A stretch of 23,136 bases of DNA from an uncultured Eubacteriales bacterium (GTDB lineage Bacteria; Bacillota; Clostridia; Oscillospirales; CAG-272), in contig USGH01000011.1 of assembly GCA_900554225.1 (NCBI GenBank), positions 1 to 23,136 on the forward strand, written 5' to 3'. The notes beneath the pieces were generated by a model. That model saw only the letters and a list, made by a program, of their open reading frames with translations, had not been told where the DNA came from and made no database searches. How positions within the stretch are numbered: the stretch's first letter is position 1; the number at the start of each line of letters is the position of its first letter. Shown piece after piece: positions 16,932 to 23,136 of this stretch. The translations under genes and the position numbers were made by a program.

Positions 16932-17649
16932 TTAAGATCACCTTCTTCAAACCGGTTTGCGTATTGAGAAACGTGCGCACCGTCTGTATCGCGATTTCTG
17001 CCGCCTCTGCGTGGGGAAAATGGAATTCCCCGGTAGAGATGCAGCAGAACGCCACGCTTTCCAGTCCTTTTTCCGCTGCCAGTGTGAGACAGGCGTGATA
17101 ACAGGAGCGCAAAAGTGCCCGATCCCGGTCTGTTACCGCGCCGCTGACGATGGGACCAACGGTGTGCAGCACATAGCGGCAGGGCAGACAGAAGCCGGGC
17201 GTGCATTTTGCCTGTCCGGTCGGCTCTGGATAGCCCTGCTGTTCCATGAGCTGTGCGCAGGCAAGCCGCAATTCCACACCGGCAAAGGTATGGATCGCGT
17301 TGTCTATGCAGTGATGATTCGGAACATAGCAGCCGGTCATGCCGCTGTTTGCCGCGTTTACGATAGCGTCGCAGCGCAGTGTGGTGATGTCGCCCTGCCA
17401 GAGATACAGTCCCGGACGCAGCGGTGTGAGGGTATCCACATCGGTGATGCCGGCTGCCTCACGCTCCGTGCGCAGATATTCGTTTTGTACGGTGAGAAAA
17501 TCCGCACCGATCTCCTGCGGCGGACGGACATTCATGAGTCCGCGCAGCAGCAGCCGCTGTTTTTCCGCAGCCATCGGGATTTCTGCCGTTTCCTGCCGCT
17601 CTGCCAGCAGATACCGGATCAAAAATACCCTTCGTTCCGCCTGTGTCAT
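16873..17649 (-). CDS. Zinc-type macrodomain protein, predicted ADP-ribosyl hydrolase
   Basis: This 258-residue protein has an N-terminal helical region (about 1-65) and a macrodomain (about 80-255). GDIT (86-89) and AIVNAANS (95-102) bind ADP-ribose in this fold. GCYVPNHHCIDNAIHT (106-121) is the mark of the zinc-dependent macrodomains associated with SirTM; Cys107, His112/113 and Cys114 are candidate metal ligands. CCISTGEFHFP (202-212) is the diphosphate-binding loop. Known relatives remove the ADP-ribose that SirTM adds, so the two genes form a reversible pair. The ATG at 17649 is chosen for GAGGAGG just upstream, which overlaps the stop of the preceding gene; the gap to that gene is 14 bases. 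Confidence 0.9.
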   Translation of the reverse strand: MTQAERRVFLIRYLLAERQETAEIPMAAEKQRLLLRGLMNVRPPQEIGADFLTVQNEYLRTEREAAGITDVDTLTPLRPGLYLWQGDITTLRCDAIVNAANSGMTGCYVPNHHCIDNAIHTFAGVELRLACAQLMEQQGYPEPTGQAKCTPGFCLPCRYVLHTVGPIVSGAVTDRDRALLRSCYHACLTLAAEKGLESVAFCCISTGEFHFPHAEAAEIAIQTVRTFLNTQTGLKKVILNVFMDLDKSIYARLLGAMR

Positions 17650-17663
17650 TCCGCCCGCCTCCT

Positions 17664-18269
17664 CTATATACGTGTGATGATTTGCCTGGGACAGATCTCC
17701 GCGCAGCGTCCGCAGTGGAGACAACGATTGGGATCGATGACCACGGGCTTCCCTGTGATGTCGATGCATTTCTGCGGACAGACGGAATAGCAGAGCTTGC
17801 AGCCGATGCAGCCGTTTCCCACGAAATATCCCGTTTGCTTGGGTACTGCCTGCCCTATGGTAAAGCTGTCCCGCACCACGTGCGCCGGATCACGGATGTC
17901 AAAATATTCTCCCACAGCCTCGTACAGGCAGAACACCTCCAGGACCGCACGTGTGTCGCCGGGATAGATGGACTGCATATAGGGATTTTTGGCAAAGATC
18001 TCCGCAAGGCGTTCCGTGCCGACGCTTCGGATCTTGCCGCGCATGGAAACGGAGCGTTTGCCGCGGACAGCGGTGAGCGCGATATAGCCCTGCTCCAGCA
18101 GCTGTTCGTAGAACGCTTTGCCGCGCGCAGTGAGAAAATATACGCCCTGCTCATCCCAGAGCATCATATCTATGATACGGAGCTGCGGATGACCGTCCTT
18201 GTCGATGGTGGCAACGGCGGCGGAATGCATCTCCTCCACCAAGAGCCGCAGATAGTCGTTTTTTGTCAT
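17664..18269 (-). CDS. PPOX-type flavoprotein fused to a 2x[4Fe-4S] ferredoxin domain
   Basis: This 201-residue protein has an N-terminal split-barrel domain of the pyridoxamine 5'-phosphate oxidase (FMN-binding) type at about 5-135 (SAAVATIDKDGHPQLRIIDM is characteristic) and a C-terminal ferredoxin domain. The two iron-sulfur motifs are CIGCKLCYSVCP and CLHCGRCAEICP, each with the CxxCxxCxxxCP pattern of a [4Fe-4S] cluster. It probably passes electrons between ferredoxin-like carriers and a flavin; the substrate is unknown. The ATG at 18269 follows GGGAGG; a longer start would overlap the gene upstream. It lies 55 bases after the PPOX gene and 14 before the macrodomain gene. Confidence 0.88.
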   Translation of the reverse strand: MTKNDYLRLLVEEMHSAAVATIDKDGHPQLRIIDMMLWDEQGVYFLTARGKAFYEQLLEQGYIALTAVRGKRSVSMRGKIRSVGTERLAEIFAKNPYMQSIYPGDTRAVLEVFCLYEAVGEYFDIRDPAHVVRDSFTIGQAVPKQTGYFVGNGCIGCKLCYSVCPQKCIDITGKPVVIDPNRCLHCGRCAEICPRQIITRI

Positions 18270-18324
18270 GATTGCCTCCCAAAAGCACAGTGTCGCGGAT
18301 GCGGAGCGTCCAAGGGGAACTGTC

Positions 18325-18720
18325 TCAGAACGTGTAGGGAGGATTGCCGGAGAAGTCGGCGATGACACCATGCGCGTCCTTCAGATAAAATACCTCGAAG
18401 ATGGGGTTGGAGGCGTCTCCGTACTGTCCCTTCACGATGGGATTGGCGATGCACATTTCCTTGGCAGCCATGTTGTTTTCAAATACCGCCGTGCCATGGA
18501 GACGGAGCCACGCATATTCCGGACTGGAGACGGAGATTTCAATTTCCGGATTGACCTGCATATCCTTATAGACATCCTTCTGATTGTTGGTGCAGAACCA
18601 GAGCTTTCCGTCCAGCTCACCGGCAAACATGAACGGACGGCATTTTGCCTTTCCGTCACGACCGATGGTCGCCAGATACTGTATAGGGTTGGCATTGAGA
18701 AATTCTACGACTTTTTTCAT
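18325..18720 (-). CDS. Pyridoxamine 5'-phosphate oxidase family flavoprotein
   Basis: This 131-residue single-domain split-barrel protein is of the PPOX/FMN-binding superfamily. YLATIGRDGKAKCRPFMF (about 15-32) and LWFCTNNQKDVYKDM (about 40-54) are the typical flavin-binding strands. Short members like this are usually flavin-dependent reductases or flavin-binding stress proteins; it is not expected to make vitamin B6 and its substrate is unknown. GGAGG lies upstream of the ATG at 18720. It is the first gene of the operon that ends with SirTM and is driven by a promoter in the region shared with the divergent HxlR gene. Confidence 0.85.
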   Translation of the reverse strand: MKKVVEFLNANPIQYLATIGRDGKAKCRPFMFAGELDGKLWFCTNNQKDVYKDMQVNPEIEISVSSPEYAWLRLHGTAVFENNMAAKEMCIANPIVKGQYGDASNPIFEVFYLKDAHGVIADFSGNPPYTF

Positions 18721-18785
18721 TTTGAGTACCTCCGGAGAGTATATTTTTTTCGGTGGAAAGGTTGTTTTTTCCTTTCGCTGGTACT

Positions 18786-18814
18786 ATAATATCACCAGAG
18801 CGTCCGTTTGTAAA
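18786..18814 (-). promoter_or_regulatory. Promoter of the PPOX-ferredoxin-macrodomain-SirTM operon
   Basis: On the minus strand TTTACA (18814-18809) and TATTAT (18791-18786) are 17 bases apart. The -35 element overlaps one arm of the inverted repeat described below, so a bound regulator could block it. Confidence 0.7.
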
Positions 18815-18860
18815 GTACGCACAATATTGTGGTATAGTTACCGCGCGGTAACAAACGGAC
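18802..18860. promoter_or_regulatory. Nested palindromic operator region between divergent operons
   Basis: Three symmetries sit together. GTCCGTTTGT (18802-18811) and ACAAACGGAC (18851-18860) form a perfect 10-bp inverted repeat 39 bases apart. CACAATATTGTG (18820-18831) is a perfect 12-bp palindrome. GTTACCGCGCGGTAAC (18837-18852) is a perfect 16-bp palindrome. They overlap the promoters on both sides and are likely binding sites for the HxlR protein encoded alongside. Confidence 0.65.
18808..18838 (+). promoter_or_regulatory. Probable promoter of the HxlR regulator gene
   Basis: TTGTAA (18808-18813) and TATAGT (18833-18838) are 19 bases apart, a slightly long spacing. The 12-bp palindrome lies between them and the 16-bp palindrome overlaps the -10, which fits autoregulation. 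The spacing lowers confidence. Confidence 0.45.
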
Positions 18861-18944
18861 AGGCACCGCAGGGAAACCGTTGTGGAAAGCACTGGAAAAT
18901 ACGCTGTCCGGCGGGTGCGGAAAAAATTTTTGAGGAGATCGGAT

Positions 18945-19283
18945 ATGTGCGCAGAAAAAGCCAAAAACGAACTGCCCGCCTGCCCCGTAGAGACGACTTT
19001 GACGTTGATCGGAGACAAATGGAAGGTGCTCATTTTACGGGATCTGATGCCGGGTACCAAGCGGTTCGGCGAGCTGAAAAAATTGGTAGGGAACGTGTCG
19101 CAGAAGGTGCTGACGGCGCAGCTGCGTGATATGGAGGAAAGTGGGCTGGTGCATCGGGAGGTCTATGCCGAGGTTCCGCCGCGCGTAGAATATTCCCTGA
19201 CACCGCTTGGCAAAAGCCTGAAGCCGATTTTGGATTCTCTGTGGAACTGGGGTGAAGAATACAAGGCCTCGCTTGGCGTATAA
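18945..19283 (+). CDS. HxlR-family winged-helix transcriptional regulator
   Basis: This 112-residue MarR/DUF24-type DNA-binding protein belongs to the HxlR family. CPVETTLTLIGDKWKVLILR (13-32) is the family's opening motif, GTKRFGELKKLV (about 36-47) leads into the recognition helix, and VPPRVEYSLTPLGKSL (about 79-94) is the wing and last helix. In several HxlR proteins (for example YodB, CatR, HypR of Bacillus) a cysteine at this place senses quinones, aldehydes or disulfide stress; Cys13 here matches it, and Cys2 is a second candidate. The ATG at 18945 is set by GAGGAG 7 bases before it. It faces the PPOX operon and probably controls both. Confidence 0.92.
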   Translation: MCAEKAKNELPACPVETTLTLIGDKWKVLILRDLMPGTKRFGELKKLVGNVSQKVLTAQLRDMEESGLVHREVYAEVPPRVEYSLTPLGKSLKPILDSLWNWGEEYKASLGV

Positions 19284-19284
19284 G

Positions 19285-19326
19285 AAACTGCCGTGATCCC
19301 TGTGGTCGGGAGCGCGGCAGTTTTTT
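19285..19326 (+). terminator. Intrinsic terminator after the HxlR gene
   Basis: AAACTGCCGTGATCCC pairs with GGGAGCGCGGCAGTTT with one mismatch and one G.U, followed by T residues to 19326. It begins 2 bases after the stop and may also stop the convergent thioesterase transcript. Confidence 0.9.
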
Positions 19327-19360
19327 GCGGCAATTTATTCCATGCGGCAATTTATTCCAT
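19327..19360. repeat. Perfect 17-bp tandem duplication at the thioesterase stop codon
   Basis: GCGGCAATTTATTCCAT occurs twice in direct succession (19327-19343, 19344-19360). The second copy holds the last Met-Glu codons and the stop of the - strand thioesterase gene, and the first copy repeats them after the stop. Confidence 0.95.
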
Positions 19361-20080
19361 TGGTGCGAGCGTGACCTGTGCTTCGACATTGGTGGTGCCG
19401 TCCGCGCGGAGTGTGCGCAGATAATAGGCGTTATCGGTTTCACTGCCGCAGCAGATGCGGATGGCTTCGCCCAGCGGTGCTTCGTGCTGGAAATGCATGA
19501 GAAGCGACGTGACGCGGCGGCCGCGCATATCCCCGATGTAGCCGCAGAGCAGATCCGGGTACTTCGTGTTGTTCATGTGTCCGTTGGAATCGATATCCGT
19601 GTAGGTCACAGTGTGCGTGCCGACCTGCGGCATGGCAAGCTCTGCGGGGATCTTCAGACGCGTGGGCGTGTCGATGGGGATTGCCTCCTCCTCGCCGTAG
19701 GGAAGAGCGAGCTCGCCGACCCGATGCAGCCGTTTGTCCGTCACGCCGACCAGTGCCCAGGCGGTAACGGCTTCCGCCATGACTGCACCGCCGCGCAGGA
19801 TCCGGTGGCTCCGCATAAAGGTCACGCCGCGCGAGGGACACGCCCACGATTCGCCGATGATGCGGTCATGGGAGTACAGCGGTGCATACAGACGCAGACG
19901 CAGTGTGGAGAGGATAAACGCCGCGCCGTATTCTGAAACGAGCCGACCGTAGGACATTCCCGCGTCCTCCATCTGACTGAACGCCGCGTCCTGCATGAAC
20001 CGCATCACACCCGATGCCGATACAATGCTGTTTACGTCCATATCGTTGGCGTTTACCCGATATTCTCCGCTGAATTTCAT
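19352..20080 (-). CDS. Acyl-ACP thioesterase (FatA/FatB-like, double hot-dog)
   Basis: This 242-residue protein resembles bacterial acyl-ACP thioesterases, which release fatty acids from acyl carrier protein in the cytoplasm. Its two hot-dog halves are visible. The first (about 1-120) has SGVMRFMQDAAF and the helix around MSYGRLVSEYGAAFIL. The second (about 150-240) has VTYTDIDSNGHMNNTKYPDL, where Asp, Asn and His of the D-x-N-x-H pattern form the catalytic site. The ATG at 20080 has GGAGG upstream. It lies 90 bases after fba on the same strand, with a terminator-like hairpin between them. Confidence 0.87.
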   Translation of the reverse strand: MKFSGEYRVNANDMDVNSIVSASGVMRFMQDAAFSQMEDAGMSYGRLVSEYGAAFILSTLRLRLYAPLYSHDRIIGESWACPSRGVTFMRSHRILRGGAVMAEAVTAWALVGVTDKRLHRVGELALPYGEEEAIPIDTPTRLKIPAELAMPQVGTHTVTYTDIDSNGHMNNTKYPDLLCGYIGDMRGRRVTSLLMHFQHEAPLGEAIRICCGSETDNAYYLRTLRADGTTNVEAQVTLAPME

Positions 20081-20103
20081 ACGATAAAGAACCTCCGTGA
20101 TTG

Positions 20104-20149
20104 AAAAAGGAACCGGGGAAAGCCGATCGGGATGGACGGCATTCCCCGG
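20104..20149 (-). terminator. Terminator-like hairpin between fba and the thioesterase gene
   Basis: CCGGGGAATGCCG and CGGCTTTCCCCGG pair on the minus strand around an 11-base loop, with five T residues four bases after the stem. The thioesterase ATG is only 23 bases beyond the T run, so it may act as an attenuator as well as the end of fba. Confidence 0.75.
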
Positions 20150-20169
20150 AATTGAGATTGTACAGTTGC

Positions 20170-21135
20170 TTACAGCGTGTTGGCGGAGCCGAGTACGTCC
20201 TTGATCTTGTGCTCGACCATCTTCTTGACCTCGGTTCTTGCGACGGAGAGGTAGGTTCTCGGGTCGAATACGTCCGGCTGATTCGTCAGAACGCGGCGGA
20301 TGCCGGCGGTCATGGCAAGACGGATGTCGGAGTCGATGTTGATCTTGCAGACGGACAGACGGGCTGCCTGACGAAGCTCTTCCTCCGGGATACCGATGGC
20401 ATCCGGGAGCTTACCGCCGAGAGAGTTGATCTCGTGTACGTATTCCTGCGGAACGGAGGACGCGCCGTGGAGTACGATCGGGAAGCCGGGCAGACGCTTG
20501 CCAACTTCTTCCAGAATGTCGAAACGGAGCGGCGGCGGAACGAGAACACCGTCGGCGTTCCGGGTGCACTGCTCCGGCTTGAACTTATATGCGCCGTGGC
20601 TCGTACCGATGGCGATTGCGAGAGAATCCACGCCGGTCTTTGTCACAAATTCTTCCACTTCGTCCGGGCGGGTGTAGGAGGAATCCTCCGCGGATACCTT
20701 TACGTCGTCCTCAACGCCTGCCAGTCTGCCCAGCTCGCCTTCTACGACAACGCCTCTTTCGTGCGCATATTCCACGACCTTGCGGGTCAGGGCGATGTTG
20801 TCCTCAAATGTGTGGTGGGAGCCGTCGATCATAACGGAAGTGAAGCCGCCGTCGATGCACGCCTTGCAGATCTCAAAATCGGCGCCGTGGTCGAGGTGGA
20901 GCGCGAGATCGATGTCCGCGTCACGGATGGCTGCCTGCGCCAGTGCCATCAGATATTCCTGCTTGGCGTACTTGCGCGCACCTGCGGATACCTGTAAAAT
21001 GACGGGAGAACGAAGCTCACCGGCCGCTTCCGTGATCGCCTGAACGATCTCCATGTTGTTGATGTTGAATGCACCGATTGCGTAACCGCCGGCATATGCC
21101 TTACGGAACATTTCGGTCGTGGTAACAAGTGCCAT
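20170..21135 (-). CDS. fba: Class II fructose-bisphosphate aldolase
   Basis: This 321-residue zinc-dependent enzyme reversibly cleaves fructose 1,6-bisphosphate to dihydroxyacetone phosphate and glyceraldehyde 3-phosphate in glycolysis. AIGAFNINNMEIVQA (about 19-33) opens the barrel. LHLDHGAD (about 79-86) has the catalytic Asp and a zinc His. MIDGSHHTFEDN follows. The glycine- and histidine-rich loop GTSHGAYKFK (about 176-185) and HGASSVP (about 222-228) supply the other zinc and phosphate-binding residues. The closely related tagatose-bisphosphate aldolases cannot be fully excluded. AAGGAGAG precedes the ATG at 21135. Confidence 0.93.
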   Translation of the reverse strand: MALVTTTEMFRKAYAGGYAIGAFNINNMEIVQAITEAAGELRSPVILQVSAGARKYAKQEYLMALAQAAIRDADIDLALHLDHGADFEICKACIDGGFTSVMIDGSHHTFEDNIALTRKVVEYAHERGVVVEGELGRLAGVEDDVKVSAEDSSYTRPDEVEEFVTKTGVDSLAIAIGTSHGAYKFKPEQCTRNADGVLVPPPLRFDILEEVGKRLPGFPIVLHGASSVPQEYVHEINSLGGKLPDAIGIPEEELRQAARLSVCKINIDSDIRLAMTAGIRRVLTNQPDVFDPRTYLSVARTEVKKMVEHKIKDVLGSANTL

Positions 21136-21199
21136 ACGAAAACTCTCCTTTTGATCTTATCATCCTGCGGGATTGCACCGCATATCTTCTAACGGTGTA

Positions 21200-21228
21200 A
21201 TTATACCCGTTTTTGCGCCAAAAAGCAA
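21200..21228 (-). promoter_or_regulatory. Sigma-A type promoter of fba
   Basis: On the minus strand TTGCTT (21228-21223) and a perfect TATAAT (21205-21200) are 17 bases apart, 65 bases before the fba ATG. Confidence 0.85.
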
Positions 21229-21306
21229 GGGGAAAATGTGAATTTCCGGACGGATTTCCCGATTTTCGGAGATTTCACAGCTCAAAACATGAAAATTAAC
21301 AGAATA

Positions 21307-21329
21307 GTTACAATTAAAATTATTGTAAC
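21307..21329. repeat. Perfect inverted repeat between the fba and rpoB promoters
   Basis: GTTACAAT (21307-21314) and ATTGTAAC (21322-21329) flank 7 bases. It lies about 80 bases upstream of each promoter and could be an operator. The AT-rich region 21230-21386 holds no believable gene. Confidence 0.7.
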
Positions 21330-21386
21330 ATTTTATGAGAAGAATTGTAAATTCACGGGAAATCCTCTTGATTTCCGGAAATGTTG

Positions 21387-21415
21387 TTGACTTCGCTGGG
21401 ATTTCGTGATAAAAT
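21387..21415 (+). promoter_or_regulatory. Sigma-A type promoter of rpoB
   Basis: TTGACT (21387-21392) and TAAAAT (21410-21415) are 17 bases apart. The palindrome ATTTCCGGAAAT (21371-21382) lies directly upstream. Transcription would begin near 21422. Confidence 0.85.
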
Positions 21416-21421
21416 AGTACA

Positions 21422-21644
21422 CTGAACGAAATTGCTCTCTTTGCAAATCCGCACCTTTTTCGTAGTGCAGATTCCACAAACAGGCGGATTTCGAGGAAAT
21501 TTGAAAAAGAAAGTTGGATCTGCACAGACGAAATCTCATCCCTCTTTTTCATAAAAGTTTTGCGGAGCTTTTTCAAAAGCGACCGTACTCCCTCGTATCC
21601 CCCCGCAGACAGGGCAGTATCCAAGTAGAATGGAGTGAAAGCAA
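21422..21644 (+). promoter_or_regulatory. Long leader of rpoB with interleaved complementary segments
   Basis: The leader is about 223 bases. AAATCCGC (21445-21452) can pair with GCGGATTT (21484-21491), and GTGCAGATTCC (21465-21475) with GGATCTGCAC (21516-21525, one bulge). The two pairings interleave, so they form either a pseudoknot or alternatives. GAAAAAG (21503-21509) can also pair with CTTTTTC at 21544-21550 or 21568-21574. No known riboswitch or r-protein leader was recognised. Confidence 0.4.
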
Positions 21645-23136
21645 ATGGTCAGACCGCAAAAAGTCGGGAAAAACATACGCATGAGTTTTTCCAAGATCGA
21701 TGAAGTGCTGGAAATGCCGAACCTCATTGAGGTGCAGAAGTCGTCGTTCCAGTGGTTTCTGGACAAGGGACTGATGGAGGTGCTGCAGGACGTATCTCCG
21801 ATCACGGACTACTCCGGCAACCTGTTCATCGATTTTGTAGGATATTCTCTCGATTCCAAGCCGAAATATCCGGTGGAGGAATGTAAGGAGCGCGATGTAA
21901 ACTATGCCGCTCCGCTGAAGGTCGATGTGCGCCTTTCCAATAAGCTCACAGGCGAGGTCAAGCAGTCTTCGATTTTCATGGGCGATTTCCCGCTTATGAC
22001 GGAGAAGGGCACGTTTGTCATCAACGGCGCAGAACGCGTTATCGTCTCCCAGCTCGTTCGTTCGCCCGGTATCTACTACGAATCCGCCGTCGATAAGACC
22101 GGTAAGCGCACCTACGCCTGCACCGTCATCCCCTATCGCGGCGCGTGGCTCGAATACGAAACCGACGCCAACGACGTGTTCTATGTCCGTATCGATAAAA
22201 ACCGGAAGATTCCCGTCACCATCCTCATCCGCGCGCTCGGCATCGAAACGCCTGCGGAGATCGAGGAAGTGTTCGGTAAGGAGCCCAAGCTCACCGCTAC
22301 CCTGGAGAAGGACATCTGCGAACGCGAGGCAATCGACAACAAGACCTCCATCCGCGATGAAGCTCTGAAGGAGATCTATAAAAAGCTCCGTCCCGGTGAA
22401 CCCGCCATCGTGGAATCCGCCGAGATCCTCATGAACAGCCTCTTCTTCGATCCGAAACGGTACGATCTCTATGCCGTCGGTCGTCATAAATTCGATAAGA
22501 AGCTCTCTCTCGGCAACCGTATCGCGGGCAGAACGCTCTCCCGACCGGTCGTGAATCCGCTCACCGGCGAATTGCTGTTTGAGGACGGCGTGACCCTCTC
22601 CACAGAGGACGCGCTTGCCATCGATCATGCCGGCGTTTCCGAGGTCTATCTCGTCCGCGATGAAAATGCTGCGCATGACGACGAAAACGAGATCAAGGTC
22701 TTCTCCAACGGCACCGTCGAGCCGGAATACATCATTGGTTTCCCGCTGACCGATTGCGGCGTGGTCGAAAAATGCCGTCTGGACGTACTCCAGGACATCC
22801 TTGCCGAGGCAGGCGGGGACGTCGATGAGGTCAAGGCGATCGCAAAACGGCGCATCGGCGAGCTTTGCCCGAAGCACATTACCCGCGAGGACATCCTTGC
22901 GTCCATCAACTACCTGCTCACCCTCTCCCATGAGGTCGGCGTCGTGGACGATATCGACCATCTCGGCAACCGTCGTCTCCGCAGCGTGGGCGAGCTTTTG
23001 CAGAATCAGCTCCGCATCGGCTTTGCCCGTATGGACAAGATCATCAAGGAGCGCATGAATATCCAGGACAACGAGGCACTTTCTCCCCAGACGCTCATCA
23101 ACATCCGCCCCGTCGTCACCGCCATCCGCGAATTTT
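21645..23136 (+). CDS. rpoB: RNA polymerase beta subunit (3' end outside window)
   Basis: This is the first 497 codons of the beta subunit of RNA polymerase. Typical segments are SSFQWFLDKGLMEVL near the N-terminus, MGDFPLMTEKGTFVINGAER, and VSQLVRSPGIYYE (the protrusion), followed by the beta lobe. Near the window end it reads RIGFARMDKIIKERM and QTLINIRPVVTAIREF, just before the rifampicin-resistance region, which lies outside. The ATG at 21645 is preceded by GGAGTG at 21632-21637. It has its own promoter and long leader; rplJ and rplL, the usual upstream neighbours, are not here. Confidence 0.97.
   Translation, partial: MVRPQKVGKNIRMSFSKIDEVLEMPNLIEVQKSSFQWFLDKGLMEVLQDVSPITDYSGNLFIDFVGYSLDSKPKYPVEECKERDVNYAAPLKVDVRLSNKLTGEVKQSSIFMGDFPLMTEKGTFVINGAERVIVSQLVRSPGIYYESAVDKTGKRTYACTVIPYRGAWLEYETDANDVFYVRIDKNRKIPVTILIRALGIETPAEIEEVFGKEPKLTATLEKDICEREAIDNKTSIRDEALKEIYKKLRPGEPAIVESAEILMNSLFFDPKRYDLYAVGRHKFDKKLSLGNRIAGRTLSRPVVNPLTGELLFEDGVTLSTEDALAIDHAGVSEVYLVRDENAAHDDENEIKVFSNGTVEPEYIIGFPLTDCGVVEKCRLDVLQDILAEAGGDVDEVKAIAKRRIGELCPKHITREDILASINYLLTLSHEVGVVDDIDHLGNRRLRSVGELLQNQLRIGFARMDKIIKERMNIQDNEALSPQTLINIRPVVTAIREF

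Noticed and set aside
17643..18365. A 240-codon + strand frame
   Set aside because: It is antisense to the PPOX-ferredoxin gene, whose cysteine motifs are intact.
20101..20997. A 298-codon + strand frame
   Set aside because: It is antisense to fba, an unmistakable gene.
21160..21624. A 154-codon minus strand frame between fba and rpoB
   Set aside because: It runs through both promoters and the rpoB leader, lacks a ribosome site, and its sequence has no domain or protein-like pattern.
21573..22961. A 462-codon minus strand frame
   Set aside because: It is antisense to rpoB.

Overview
The window looks like chromosomal DNA of a fairly GC-rich anaerobic Firmicute, probably a gut-type clostridial lineage. 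This is inferred from gene content: RecD2 rather than RecBCD, a clostridial-type RpoB, a class II fructose-bisphosphate aldolase, a GldA/F/G-like ABC exporter with a DUF4340 protein, and an ECF sigma factor with a DUF4367-type partner. Strong AGGAGG-like ribosome binding sites and consensus sigma-A promoters fit the same picture. No rRNA, tRNA, CRISPR array, transposase or phage gene was seen. The species cannot be named from this sequence.

Layout: (1) 1-4525, + strand: the end of an ABC-2 exporter operon (ATPase cut by the window edge, permease, GldG-like auxiliary protein, DUF4340 protein) closed by a strong terminator. (2) 4665-6835, - strand: a glycoside-hydrolase-like gene broken by a single-base frameshift near 5995. 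(3) 6917-9202, - strand: recD2 with a near-consensus promoter. (4) 9349-12287, - strand: an extracytoplasmic-function sigma factor, an overlapping membrane-anchored DUF4367-like protein, and two exported proteins of unknown function. Two similar ECF-type promoter candidates lie in this cluster. (5) 12456-13601, - strand: a protein with three S1-like domains and a repeat-bearing tail. (6) 13870-15958, + strand: a calcineurin-like phosphoesterase and a nucleoside hydrolase. (7) 16059-19283: the most interesting locus. It has a divergent HxlR-family regulator facing a - strand operon of PPOX flavoprotein, PPOX/4Fe-4S ferredoxin fusion, zinc-type macrodomain and class M sirtuin (SirTM). (8) 19352-21135, - strand: acyl-ACP thioesterase and fructose-bisphosphate aldolase. 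(9) 21645-end, + strand: the first 497 codons of rpoB, with its own promoter and a long leader.

The locus at 16059-19283 joins a predicted writer (SirTM) and eraser (Zn-macrodomain) of protein ADP-ribosylation to two flavin/iron-sulfur redox proteins, under a regulator with an N-terminal cysteine like known redox-sensing HxlR proteins. The SirTM/macrodomain pair is known from pathogens, where it is linked to the lipoyl carrier GcvH-L and the ligase LplA2. Neither of those genes is present here, so the substrate and the control may differ. The divergent promoter region carries nested palindromes that look like regulator binding sites.
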